Of a stretch of 64,000 nucleotides of DNA, positions 24,331 to 35,236 are shown in pieces. This DNA is from Neocallimastix lanati (nom. inval.) (Eukaryota > Neocallimastigomycota > Neocallimastigomycetes > Neocallimastigales > Neocallimastigaceae). The notes below the pieces were generated by a model. That model was not told the origin of the DNA, ran no database searches, and was given only the letters and a program-made list of their open reading frames with translations. The DNA is taken from contig JACVTC010000091.1 of the NCBI GenBank assembly GCA_016946835.1, positions 229,501-293,500 on the forward strand, given 5' to 3'. Made by a program: the position numbers and the translations under genes. How positions within the stretch are numbered: position 1 is the stretch's first letter; each line of letters opens with the position of its first letter.

Positions 24331-27300
24331 TTTATTTAATATTGTTTATTTACAAAATCCTTCACAAAAACTTTTTTCAATTTAAAACTTTTTTAAAAAA
24401 AATTATTTATCTCTATTATATAGTTATTTTACGTTTTTTTTTTTTTTTTAAATAAGAAAAAAAAAAACTTTTATGCAATTAATTATTTCCAAACATATTT
24501 TCATTTTTAATTCATATTTAACGTTTGAAATTAGATTGATTTTCTATTTTGAAAAATAAGAAAGTTCTATTATCTTCATAATATAAAAATAAAACATATA
24601 TTTACAATTTAAATATTGTCTATAATAAGGAATTTCTATATGTTTTATTAATAAATAAAAGTATATATATAAATAAAAAAAAAAAAAACTATTTTGAATA
24701 TTGTAAATTAAATTTCTATCTTTTATTTTAATTTCTAATATTTTTTGCAATATTTCAACTGTATAAAGTAAATAGAATGAAAAAATAAAAAAAAAAAATT
24801 TTTTTAATAATATTTTAAAATATTTTTTAAAAATAATTTGAATATTTAGTATATTATTTTTAATATATTATATTGAATTATTAATATATTATAATATTAT
24901 AATATTAAAAATTTTTTATTTTCAATATATTTGTATTTTTTTATATTTACTATTCACACACTTCTAAAGAAAAATAGAATGTAAAAAAGAATTTTTTAAA
25001 AAAATACCTTTTTACTTTCTATTTTTCTTTAAATCATCTTTTCTCAATTTTTTCTCTATTTCTCAATGAGTATATAGAATTATTATATTTTATTTATATA
25101 AATTATTTCGACTATAAATAAACTATATTTTCTGTAAATTTTTTCTTTTTTTTATTTAATGAAAAAAAAAAAATATTATATATTTATACAAAATACTTTA
25201 TATTTTGATTGCAAAATATTACTATTACTATGTGCATTATATTTATTCCCCAACTTATTTAAATTTCTGTATTTTTCAAATATCAAATAACAAAATTATA
25301 AAAATTAAATACCTTTTATAGATAAATTAATAATTGTTTAATAATTATATATTTTTAAATAATTTATTTTATACTGAATTGTGTGTTATATATATAATCT
25401 TTGATTTAAAAAATTATTCGTTATTAAATATTAAATAATAATAAATAAAGTAAATTTACAAATATATACAAAATAAATTGAATTTTTTTTTAAAAAAAAA
25501 ATTCTTTTTCTTATTGTCCTTCTTTATATATAATATTTTTCTTTATCTTTTTACTTCGTTTGAATTTATTATTATTTAATATTTATAATTAAGGTGAATT
25601 TTTTTTATTTTATTATTATTACTATTTTTATTGTATTTTCTGTTTTTTTTTTTTTTTTTTAATCTCTCTTTTTTTTTTTTTTTTTTTTTGTACTATTATA
25701 AAGTCTTTATATAGTATTTGTTCTATATTAATAAAAAAAACATTTATTAGTACACAATTCAATAATAATGTATATAACTAATTTATAATTATATTATTTA
25801 TTGATTTTATTTATTTTTTTTTTTTTTTGAAATTACCTTTTATAATATTACAAAAAAAATAAAATACTGATAAAAAAAGTTATAAAAGGGTAAAACTTTT
25901 TTAAAAAAGTATTGAAATAGTTTTTGTTAAAAACAATAATTCTTGTTAATTAATGGTTATAATTTAATATATCATTTATAATTTACATCAATTTTTATAT
26001 TATTTTAAAATTTATATAACATCAATATCATTTATTATAAAAATAAAAAATTAAAAAATTATTTAATAAAGTTTTATTAATTACATTATTTATTTGTTTT
26101 TATTACAAATATAAATAAATAAATAAAATAGAATAAAAATAAAATATAACTAATAAATAATTAATGAATATATATATATTTTTTATATTACAATCATTAT
26201 ATGATTTTGTAATGGTTAAAAGATTATCAATATTTATTATTAAATTATTATTAATAAAGGAAAACTTTATTATTAATAATATTTAATAATGAATTATTTA
26301 AACAATTAAAGGTAAAACACAATGATATTTTAGCCATTATAATTTATTAAATTATATTAAAAAAATAATAACTATAATTATAATAATAATATGCATATTA
26401 ATTTTAAAAACTAAAAATATATACTAAATTAAACAAAAAAGTGAAATAGTATAATATTAAAAAAAAATTTTTTTATTATTTTATTTTTTTTGATATGATA
26501 TATTTATTAATATACTAAATAATATAATTAACTATAACTAAATTCATTCTTTTTAAATTAATTATATATTAATATATTTTATTAATTTAATTATTGAGAA
26601 TTTACTTAATTTTATTTTATATATTATATATATACATTATATTAATAATATATTAAATATATATTGTTAGCCATTCTAATTTAATAATTTCTCAAGATTT
26701 CAATTTATTTTAAATTAAATAAAAATTGTTACATAAAATAATACAAAGTTTATTATTTATGCAAAAATTGATTTTTTTACAAATGTTTTTTTATTAATTT
26801 ATTATATAATTAGAAATAAATATTTATACAAAAATTTAATATTATAATATATTATAATTATTTATTACTATTCCATGAATCAAAAAAACTTTATTTATTA
26901 TAATTATAATTTTTTATTTATTTTGTTTTATTAGTTACTACATATAAATGCTTATTAAATTTACAATCCTTTAAAATATTAAATTCAAATTAATATCAAA
27001 TTAATGTAATATTATTGTATTATTTATATTAAATTTATATTTAAACACATTAATATAGCACATTCCCTTTAAAGAAAAAAAGATGTTTATATATATAAAT
27101 TTACTATATATAGTAATTTTTTTTATATTTTAATATTTATTTGCTAAATTTTAATATATTTTATAAATTAGATAAGAATTAAAATAATTAAAAAAAAACA
27201 AATAAACATTTATTTATTGTCAATAAAAAATAATAATTTAAATTTTTTTTCATATTATCATATTCAATAAAAAAATTATTAGAATGTTACAATTATTATT

Positions 27301-27669
27301 AATTGAAACTTATTTATTATAAATTATAATTTATAATAATAAAAATATTACAAAAAGGTGTATTTAATTATTTTAAATAGTATAAAAAGTCTAAAAGTCT
27401 GATTTATTGAAAAAAAGACCTTTACCTCTTTAAATCAATAACAAAATCAATTATTTTATATTCTATATTTTTATTAAATTATTAATTATTTAATAAAATA
27501 TATATCATTTATTATATATTCATATCATTTGCTAGTTTATTTATTTATTTATTTATTTATCAAGTTATAATTTAGTTATTAGTTATAATAAATAATAGAA
27601 AAAGGTTTTTTATTTTTGATATAAAAAAAGATTAATTGTGTAACATACCTTAAAAAGGAACTGTTTTAA

Positions 27670-27810
27670 TAATTAATTAAATTGTTTTTAAATAAATCTT
27701 AAAAAAAAAATTTTTTATTTATAATAAATTAAATTGTTTTTAAATAAATCTTAAAAAAAAAAATTTTTATTTATAATTAATTAAATTGTTTTTAAATAAA
27801 CTTATTAATT
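27670..27810. repeat. Short tandem repeat, about 57-60 bp unit, 2.5 copies
   Basis: The unit contains AATTGTTTTTAAATAAA, then CTTAAAAAAAAAA and TTTTTATTTATAAT. It occurs near 27673, 27729 and 27784, the last copy partial. Confidence 0.7.
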
Positions 27811-28044
27811 TTATTATTATAAAAAAAATTTTTTAAAAAAAATTTAAAACGGCAAATTGCTTGTTTCAGTATAAATAAACTATATTCATTAAAAATAAAA
27901 GTACTGATTTAATAAAATAAAATAAAAAACGTTTTTTAAATCAAAAGTAAATCTTTTATAAAAATTATATTTGGCATTTACTATTTTTATTTTATTTTTT
28001 AAAATCGAAGTAAATCTTATAAAAAACTTTCATGTTACTTATTA

Positions 28045-28290
28045 ATTTTTAAATATGTATATATTTAAAATTTTTATTATTATAAGATCTCTTCAATTAA
28101 AAAAAAATTTTAATTATATTTTTTAATTATTAAATATGCATATATTTAAATTTTTATTATAAGGTCTCTTCAATTAAAAAAAAAATTAATTATATTTTTA
28201 CTATATTGTTAGATCCATAAAAAATATTATAATATTTACTATAGTTTTATATTTTTAAATATGTAAATATTTAAATCTTTATTATGTTAC
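28045..28290. repeat. Degenerate tandem repeat, about 90-bp unit, 2-3 copies
   Basis: The unit reads ATTAAATATG(C/T)ATATATTTAAA, TTTTTATTATAAG(A/G)TCTCTTCAATTAAAA and TTAATTATATTTTT. Copies start near 28047 and 28127. A weaker third copy near 28250 keeps AAATATGTAAATATTTAAA and TTTATTATG only. Confidence 0.6.
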
Positions 28291-28977
28291 GAGTTCTTTT
28301 GTTGAAAAAAAATATTTTTTTATGATAAATTTGTTATATATATATTTTTTTTGATTATGTTGTTAAATCAAAAACAAAACAAAAAAAAAAAAAATAAAAA
28401 AAAAAAAAAAAAAAGATTGAATGGTATATTTGTTATAATAACTTTTTTTTCCTAAGTTGCTAAATCAAAAAAAAAAAAAAAAAAAACTAATAAAAAAAAA
28501 GATTTAATGATTTATTACTATTAATTTTGTTAATAATTATTATTTATTATTTATAATATAATAAATTCTGAGCATGAAAAAATATCAAATACTGAATTTA
28601 AAATACAATTAATAATTTCATTTATTAATATAATCCTTTTTTTAATACATTTTATTTCATATTGATATATTCCTTTAATTTCATTAAATATTTCAGAATT
28701 ATAATAAATGTACTTATTATTAACAGTTTAATTATTACATTCATCGGTCAATAATTCAATTACTTTTTAATACTTTTAAATATTTAAATTAGCAATAAAA
28801 ATGTAATTTTTCATTAAAAATTGTAAATTAAAAAAAAAAAAAAATCATTTTATTTGAAATATTTAATATATTATATGATATTTTATTTTTTCTTTTTTTT
28901 TTTTTTAGGTTTTCTATATTTTTGATAATGAAATAGAAATCTTTATTTTTTTATTTTCAAATTATTTTTTTTTTGTA

Positions 28978-29430
28978 TTATTTAAGTGGGAAAAGAAGTA
29001 CTTTACTAACATTCCAATCTGAGTCATTACAATAATCTTTACCTTCAACTGTTTTTCCGTTATAGAGGTCAACATGACCTGTAGCATTAGAAAAATTGGT
29101 TACTTTAAAAACAATAATACCAGATTCTTTAAAATCGCTAGAAGTTTTTCCTTTTTTAGGAACACCAAATGTTTTTTTTAAATAGCTTTCAATATCGACC
29201 ACTTTATAGAGATATCATTTTTTATCACTACCAGAACTGACATGACCATCTGAACTTTTAATGGTATAACCTGATTTATTTAAAGCATATGACATTCTTA
29301 AAGCGCAGGCATTTTCAAAAATATTTCCTTCAGTATTAAAACATACTTTTCCTCCAATTATTTAACCAACTTCCTTTACACTTAAATTTTTTACTTTGTT
29401 AAAATAGGTTGATAATGTGTTGTAACTCAT
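28978..29430 (-). pseudogene. Tae4-type peptidoglycan amidase relic, two in-frame stops
   Basis: Read on the minus strand from ATG at 29430-29428 to TAA at 28980-28978, this is one frame of about 150 codons, the usual length of type VI secretion amidase effector 4 (Tae4). In bacteria, Tae4 is a cysteine amidase that cuts the peptide stems of peptidoglycan. Both catalytic signatures are visible: the Cys in ACALRMSYALN (about codons 52-62) and the His in GHVDLYNG (near 29090). A late Cys (DYCNDSDW) is also present. The frame is broken by TAA at 29364-29362, before the catalytic Cys, and by TGA at 29217-29215, between the Cys and His motifs. There is no signal peptide or intron consensus that removes either stop. 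Bacterial origin by horizontal transfer is inferred; amidase effectors domesticated by eukaryotes are known for Tae families. Its even similarity along the whole length suggests recent decay. Sequencing error is not excluded. Confidence 0.8.
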
Positions 29431-29514
29431 TTTTTTTTTACTTTTTATTATTTTTTTTTATTTTAATAAATATTAATTATTATATTATTATCTAAAATAA
29501 GTATTCAAAAAAAA

Positions 29515-29550
<36 letters not shown>

Positions 29551-30095
29551 AACCAAATTATTATTAATGGAAATAAAAAATATTTATATATAAATATTTT
29601 ACAATTTAGATAATTTTATTATATATATTATTGATTGGATGTATTTTTTTCAAAAAAATTTTAATTTATATTCTAATTATTTATGCAAAATAATTAAAAA
29701 AAAAAAAATTTAAAAAATGTTATGTCTAAAAAAATATTACACCTAAAAAGGTAATGTTATAATAAAAAGTGGCTACATCTTCTTAAAAATGTAATGTCTA
29801 AAAAAGTTAGGTCTAAAAAATAATTAAAAAAAAAATAATAAAATAACAATAAAAAATTATACTTCCTATTTATTATTATTTTATTATTTTTTTTTTTTAA
29901 TTTATTTATGTAAAAGTCAAGATTATTTCAATGATTCGAAATTTATCAATTACATAATAATAAAATAATTATAATATATATATATATATGATCCTTTAAT
30001 TAAAGCTAAACCTTCCATGAAAATAAAAAGGCAGAGAGACAAGAAAAATGAAGAGAATATGAAGCTCTTACTGAATATATTTATTTTTATATGAC

Positions 30096-30128
<33 letters not shown>

Positions 30129-30389
30129 GAAAATGATGTTATAATTAGAAATTTATTAATAAAATGAATTTTTAAGGGTCAATTTTAAATTTTTAATACA
30201 TCTTTAAAATATAATATAATATTTACTATTTTGATTTATATAAAAAATATATGAAATTAAAATTGAGTAGCTTAAGATAACAATTATTCAAAGTTTATTA
30301 TTATAATTGAAAAGGAAAATAATTTGATGAAAATTAAAAATAGAAAAAGCTAATTCTTAGAATATATTTATATTAAATGAATAGTAATT

Positions 30390-30541
30390 TTTATTTTTAT
30401 TTTTTTTTTTGTTTTTTTTTTTTTTTTTTTGTTTTTTTCTTTATTTTGTTTTTTATTTTTTGTTTATTGTTTATTGTTTATTGTTTTTTGTTTTTTGTTT
30501 TTTGTTTTTTGTTTTTTGTTTTTTGTTTTTTGTTTTTTGTT
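30390..30541. repeat. Low-complexity T/G block with (GTTTTTT)n
   Basis: T-rich sequence that ends in about eight tandem GTTTTTT units (30484-30540), preceded by TTTATTG units. Any reading frame here is only Phe/Leu low complexity and is not a gene. Confidence 0.85.
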
Positions 30542-31367
30542 ATTACAAATACATTTTTGATAAATTTTAATTTGAAATAGTAAAATTAAAATAATATTTA
30601 TTACGAATGACGTTCTTTTATTACTTAAAGATTTATCCTTTACTGAAATTAAGATTCCTTAATAAATGAAAGCTAATGGAAGATATATAAATATATAAAT
30701 ATTAAATATATAAATATATATGTAATAAAAAAAATAAAAAAATAAAAATAGAACAAATATTTAAAATTTTTTCTTCTGTTCATTAAAATATGTATTTATA
30801 TTAATATATTCACTATATATGAAATTATTTAAATATGTCATCTATAATAAAATTAAAACCATAAATAGTATATTATGTAATATTAGTATTTACTTTATAT
30901 TAAACATATTTTATTAATTAAAATTGTTATTTAATTAAATTTAAACAACGAAATGATTTTACATTAAAGTAAAACTAAATTAAAATGTATTACTACTTAA
31001 AAATAACCATAAAAAATAATTTCCATTATTAAATAACTGCCTATAACTAAATTTTCATACCCCTATTTCACTAATAATACAGATAGTGATAGAGATGGAA
31101 GATGTTAATTTGGAAAGTGATTTAGTAATAATTATTTCTTTGGAAGAAGTAATAAATTTATTTCTTGTTTCTATGTGATAAGTGGGTACAGATCTGAATT
31201 TGGTGAATGTTTTTAAATTCTTTTATTTTCAAAATTATTACTTTAAAATATTATTCTTTATTAATATTCAAATTATTAATTTATATGTAAATAATTAATA
31301 ACTAATTAAATTTTATAATTGTGTATAATTATACATAATAATGTAAAGAAATATAATTATAAAGAAT

Positions 31368-31438
31368 ATTTAAGAATAGGAAGAATAGGAAGAATAGGAA
31401 GAATAGGAAGAATAGGAAGAATAGGAAGAATAGGAAAA
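31368..31438. repeat. 9-bp minisatellite, (GAAGAATAG)n, about 7-8 units
   Basis: Tandem AGGAAGAAT units in perfect register. The period is a multiple of three, so it would encode a repeated Gly-Arg-Ile, but the surrounding short frame has no other support as a gene. Confidence 0.9.
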
Positions 31439-31551
31439 AGTTTTACCATTTTAAATACAATCCTGGACGTAAATTTCTTTGAAAATTATGATATAACAAA
31501 ATTATAAAAAAACTATTTTAATGTTAAAAATAATGTGACATTTATTATAAT

Positions 31552-31606
31552 TAGTATAACTAGTATAACTAGTATAACTAATATAATTAGTATAATTTGT
31601 GTAACT
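31552..31606. repeat. 10-bp minisatellite, (TAGTATAACT)n
   Basis: About five units of TAGTATAACT with decay toward the right end (AATATAATTAG, TATAATTTG). Confidence 0.75.
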
Positions 31607-32280
31607 ACTACTATATATTAAGTTATTTAAATTATATTACAATTAATTATCATTAACATTTTTAATATTAAATATGAAATAGTGAACATTTATGACTATA
31701 TCATAAATTATCAAATTAAATTTAATATATTCTTTTGTTCATGATATAATCCATTTCTTATATTACATTTTAAATTTATTAATAAAAAAAAATCGTCATT
31801 TATACTTTATATAAACCATATAAATTTATAAAAATATTTATTATATAAGATGATAAAGGAAATTTTATTTATAAAAATAAATAATTCGAGCTTTATATCA
31901 TACAATATTGAATACCATTTTCAAAGATACTAATTGTAATATAGATCTCTAGACCTAAAAGTAATAATATTGCATTTTTAAAAATTGGCATATATATTAA
32001 TTATTTCATGTATATATTATATTTATTTATGTTCAATATATTTAAAAATATTATATTATATAGGTAAAGTGTTTATTTATTTTTTTAAAATGAAAAGCTT
32101 AATACATTGAATTAACAAAGTCTATAATAATTTATTGATAAACTAAAGAAAGAAAGTAATAAAAAATCAATTAATTACAAACCAAAGTAGGAAACAATTA
32201 ATAAAATTAAGCCTTACAAGTATATTTAGCGAATAATTATGAAAGGGAATCTCTATAAAACGATGAAACAATTGGTGTAA

Positions 32281-32676
32281 ATGGTGAATTCATCCAATGA
32301 AAGAAGTAATCCTCATTTTGATTATTACAAAAAAATACTTAAATCTTGTAATGATGATATATCCTTTAATAAGACGCTTGGTTCTATTAATTTTAAAGGA
32401 GTTCAGTCCTTGCCAAAAAATAAAAGTATGTTTCGTTTCATTGTAAAATGTAACAATTACAATTTAAATCAGAGTGATAATGCGTCAAACAATGTCATTA
32501 TCGGATCAGTTAATCCTAATTCACCGCTTGATCCTTCAGAAATGTTCTCTTTGTCAATTCCTATGTCTCATTATCATCTCAGTAAAAATAATTATGTCCA
32601 GGATAATTTTATATATCGTATTTTAAATAAAGAAAATGGACCCATTACAAAATTTATTGAGAGAATAAGATTTTGA
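32281..32676 (+). CDS. Hypothetical protein, 131 codons, possibly a gene fragment
   Basis: An open frame whose composition is clearly less AT-biased than its flanks, with third positions used evenly, as in the real genes here. It reads MVNSSNERSNPHFDYYKKIL and later MFRFIVKCNNYNL, NVIIGSVNPNSPLDPSEMF and MSHYHLSKNNYVQDNFIY. It has one Cys pair and no signal peptide or membrane segment. The same frame extends upstream across an in-frame TAA at 32278 to an ATG at 32239. The start given may therefore lie inside an older gene, and the whole may be a remnant. I recognise no family. Confidence that it was once coding is moderate; confidence that it is expressed is low. Confidence 0.4.
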   Translation: MVNSSNERSNPHFDYYKKILKSCNDDISFNKTLGSINFKGVQSLPKNKSMFRFIVKCNNYNLNQSDNASNNVIIGSVNPNSPLDPSEMFSLSIPMSHYHLSKNNYVQDNFIYRILNKENGPITKFIERIRF

Positions 32677-34600
32677 TGTTTTTAAATATTATATTTTAAT
32701 TTATAAGATAAAAAAATTCAATGAATTTCTATGTAATCATTTACTACTGCAAAGTAAATGATTATATAATATATTTCAAATATATTTTTAATATATTTAG
32801 ATAATACATTTTATATTAATTTTCGTAAATTATTTAATATATAATAAAATTTAATATATTTAATCTTAGCATTAGTTTTTTTTTTTTTATATAAAACAAT
32901 TATTATATATATTTATTAGTTATTACTTATAAATATAAATAATAACTATTACAGATATAAAACATAAATATAAACCTTAATAAATATAAAAATTATATAT
33001 GTTTTAAAATCATAAATATATGGGAAGATAAATTAAGTTTAAATCTATTATTGTGGCTGATAGTATTAAAAAATGTTAATTATTTTCATTAAATTATAAT
33101 TTAATTATATTATATATTCTTAAAATTATAAAAATTGAAAACATTTTTAAATATTTAACTATTAACAAAATTAAATTAATATTTCCTTTTTTAAATACAA
33201 ATAACTTAATATATAAAATGGATAATTATTGTAATAGCTATTTTAAAAAATTCATCTACATATCATTATAAAAAAAATAGATATAGCTAAAATTATTAAG
33301 AACATTAATATTAATAGTAAGAGTTACAATAATTATTACTAATAATATTAGTACGTGACTTATAAAAAGATTCCTAACAAAATAATCGTTTATCAGACAC
33401 AATATTATATCAAAGCAAAATAAATTTGAATTTTAAAATATGATGAATGCCCATTAAGTCAATTTACGGAAGATTAATAATACTGATCAAACATTTGAAA
33501 TGCTCAGGATTGAAAAAATGAATAAACCCCTAAAAATATAAAATATTTGATATAAGAGAGTTATCTCAAGTAAAATTAGACTCTAAAAATATAAAAAATA
33601 TTAGTTTAATAGAGAAAAGCACTCTTAAGTATATATAATAACTAATTATATATATTCATACTCCTATAGAGATTCTTATTTAAAATTATAATTTGATATT
33701 TTAATAAATAAGATTCTAGACTATTAATAATTTACTATATTTATACATAAAGGAATCTATTCTACTCTGTGATATACTATTTCCACTTCATGAATATATA
33801 AAACACAATTTAATAATATGCATTAATTACAAAAATTTAAGCAATCATAATTAAATAATGGATTTTGTTAATCTTAATAACTAATAATTTAATAATATCA
33901 AGTTAATATTTAAAAATAATATAATTTTATATACAAATATCTACCAGCAAATCAATTTATTCATTATGGAATAACTAATATATTAATATGATGTTATAAT
34001 ATGTGAAAATGAGATCTATATAATAAAATGTAATGCAATATAATTAATATATAAGCCACAATATATTAATATAAAACCCTTCAATTTAGAATAATCATGT
34101 ACCAGTGACTCTTTATCATAAAATATATTAATAAAGTTAACATAATTATAAACCAAAAATTCCATTAATAGAGCTAACAATAATTAAATAATAGTATTAG
34201 TAATAATTGGAAAATTAATAATTGTATATAATAAATATTATTCATTTATTTTAATAGATTTAAAAAAAAATAATAATAATTATAATTATAATAATTTTAA
34301 TATTAAATAAGATTTTCCTTTATTTAGATTTATGGATATTTTTTAATTATATTGGATAAATTTTAAAATTTAATTATTTCAGTATTTATGGACAATGTTT
34401 CTACATTTTCTTATAAATTACTAAAAACAATTTGGTTATTTTAATTGTATTTTATTCTTTTTTAATATAAAATTTTTTTTTTCTGTAAAACTCAAAAAAA
34501 AAAAAAATATATATATATATAATTAAAACGAAATTAAAATAATATAAATTAAAATTATAGAAATTTTTAATTTAATAAAATTTTTTTATTCCATATCACA

Positions 34601-34634
<34 letters not shown>

Positions 34635-35236
34635 TTTCTTTTTATGAAAGGAATTTCATAAACATATAAAAGACACAATTTTTCCAAACAAAAAAAAAAA
34701 AAAAAAAATAAAAAATAAAAAATAAAAAATAAAAAAAATAGAAAAAAAATAAATAAACAAATATAAAGTAATAATAATATATATTATTAGTTATTAAAAA
34801 AAAAATAATCAATTATATATAAAACTAATAATATATATATTTCTACAATTATTTTATATTATATTATATTAATTATAGTTAAAATAATATTAGTAATAGA
34901 TTTTTTTTTGAAAAAAATATATTAGATAAATAAAAAACAAATAAAATAAAGAAAATAAAAAAAAAATAAAAAAATAAAAATAAAAATAAAATAAAAATAA
35001 AATAAAAATAAAAATAAAATAAAAATAAAAATAAAATAAAATAAAATAAAATAAAAATAAAATAAAATAAAAATAAAATAAAATAAAATAAAAATAAAAT
35101 AAAATAAAAATAAAAATAAAATAAAATAAAAATAAAAATAAAATAAAAATAAAAATAATAATAAAAATAAAATAAAATAAAAATATTAATATTAATTAAA
35201 AAGTACAAAAAATAAAAAGAAAAAAGTAAAAAAAAA
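32677..35236. other. AT-rich spacer upstream of the protease gene
   Basis: Mostly featureless. At about 33430-33640 there is a slightly GC-richer patch with broken frames (one reads FDIRELSQVKLDSKN) that may be decayed coding DNA. A-rich low-complexity sequence directly before the protease start is listed separately. Confidence 0.45.
34935..35190. repeat. A-rich AAAAT/AAATA low-complexity tract upstream of the protease
   Basis: About 250 bp built almost only from AAAAT and AAAAAT units, with no T-rich strand switch. It ends about 47 bp before the protease start codon. Such poly(dA:dT)-type DNA disfavours nucleosomes in fungi, so it probably forms part of the promoter; that role is inference. 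Confidence 0.7.

Larger units (their letters stand above)
24081..28977. other. Long AT-rich intergenic region
   Basis: About 5 kb with no coding-like frame. It contains long T-runs (24300-24327), mixed A/T homopolymers and two local tandem repeats described separately. No RNA gene or mobile element was recognised. Confidence 0.5.
29431..32280. other. AT-rich spacer with simple repeats
   Basis: Contains a TA run (29521-29547), a T-run (30098-30127), a T/G low-complexity block and two small minisatellites listed separately. A less AT-rich patch near 31080-31210 shows no usable frame. No gene is seen. Confidence 0.45.

Noticed and set aside
24115-24339. A 74-codon Phe-rich frame upstream of the septin-like gene
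   Set aside because: Ends in a T homopolymer and has spacer composition.
28978-29430. Alternative genetic code to explain stops in the amidase frame
   Set aside because: All other genes here use TAA as a terminator and contain no internal TAA, TAG or TGA.
31319-31507. A small frame with repeated Gly-Arg-Ile
   Set aside because: The repeat is a 9-bp DNA minisatellite that happens to be a multiple of three; flanking codons look like spacer.
34879-35208. A 109-codon Phe/Tyr/Leu-rich frame on the minus strand
   Set aside because: By-product of the AAAAT low-complexity tract; no signal peptide or membrane-protein pattern beyond composition.
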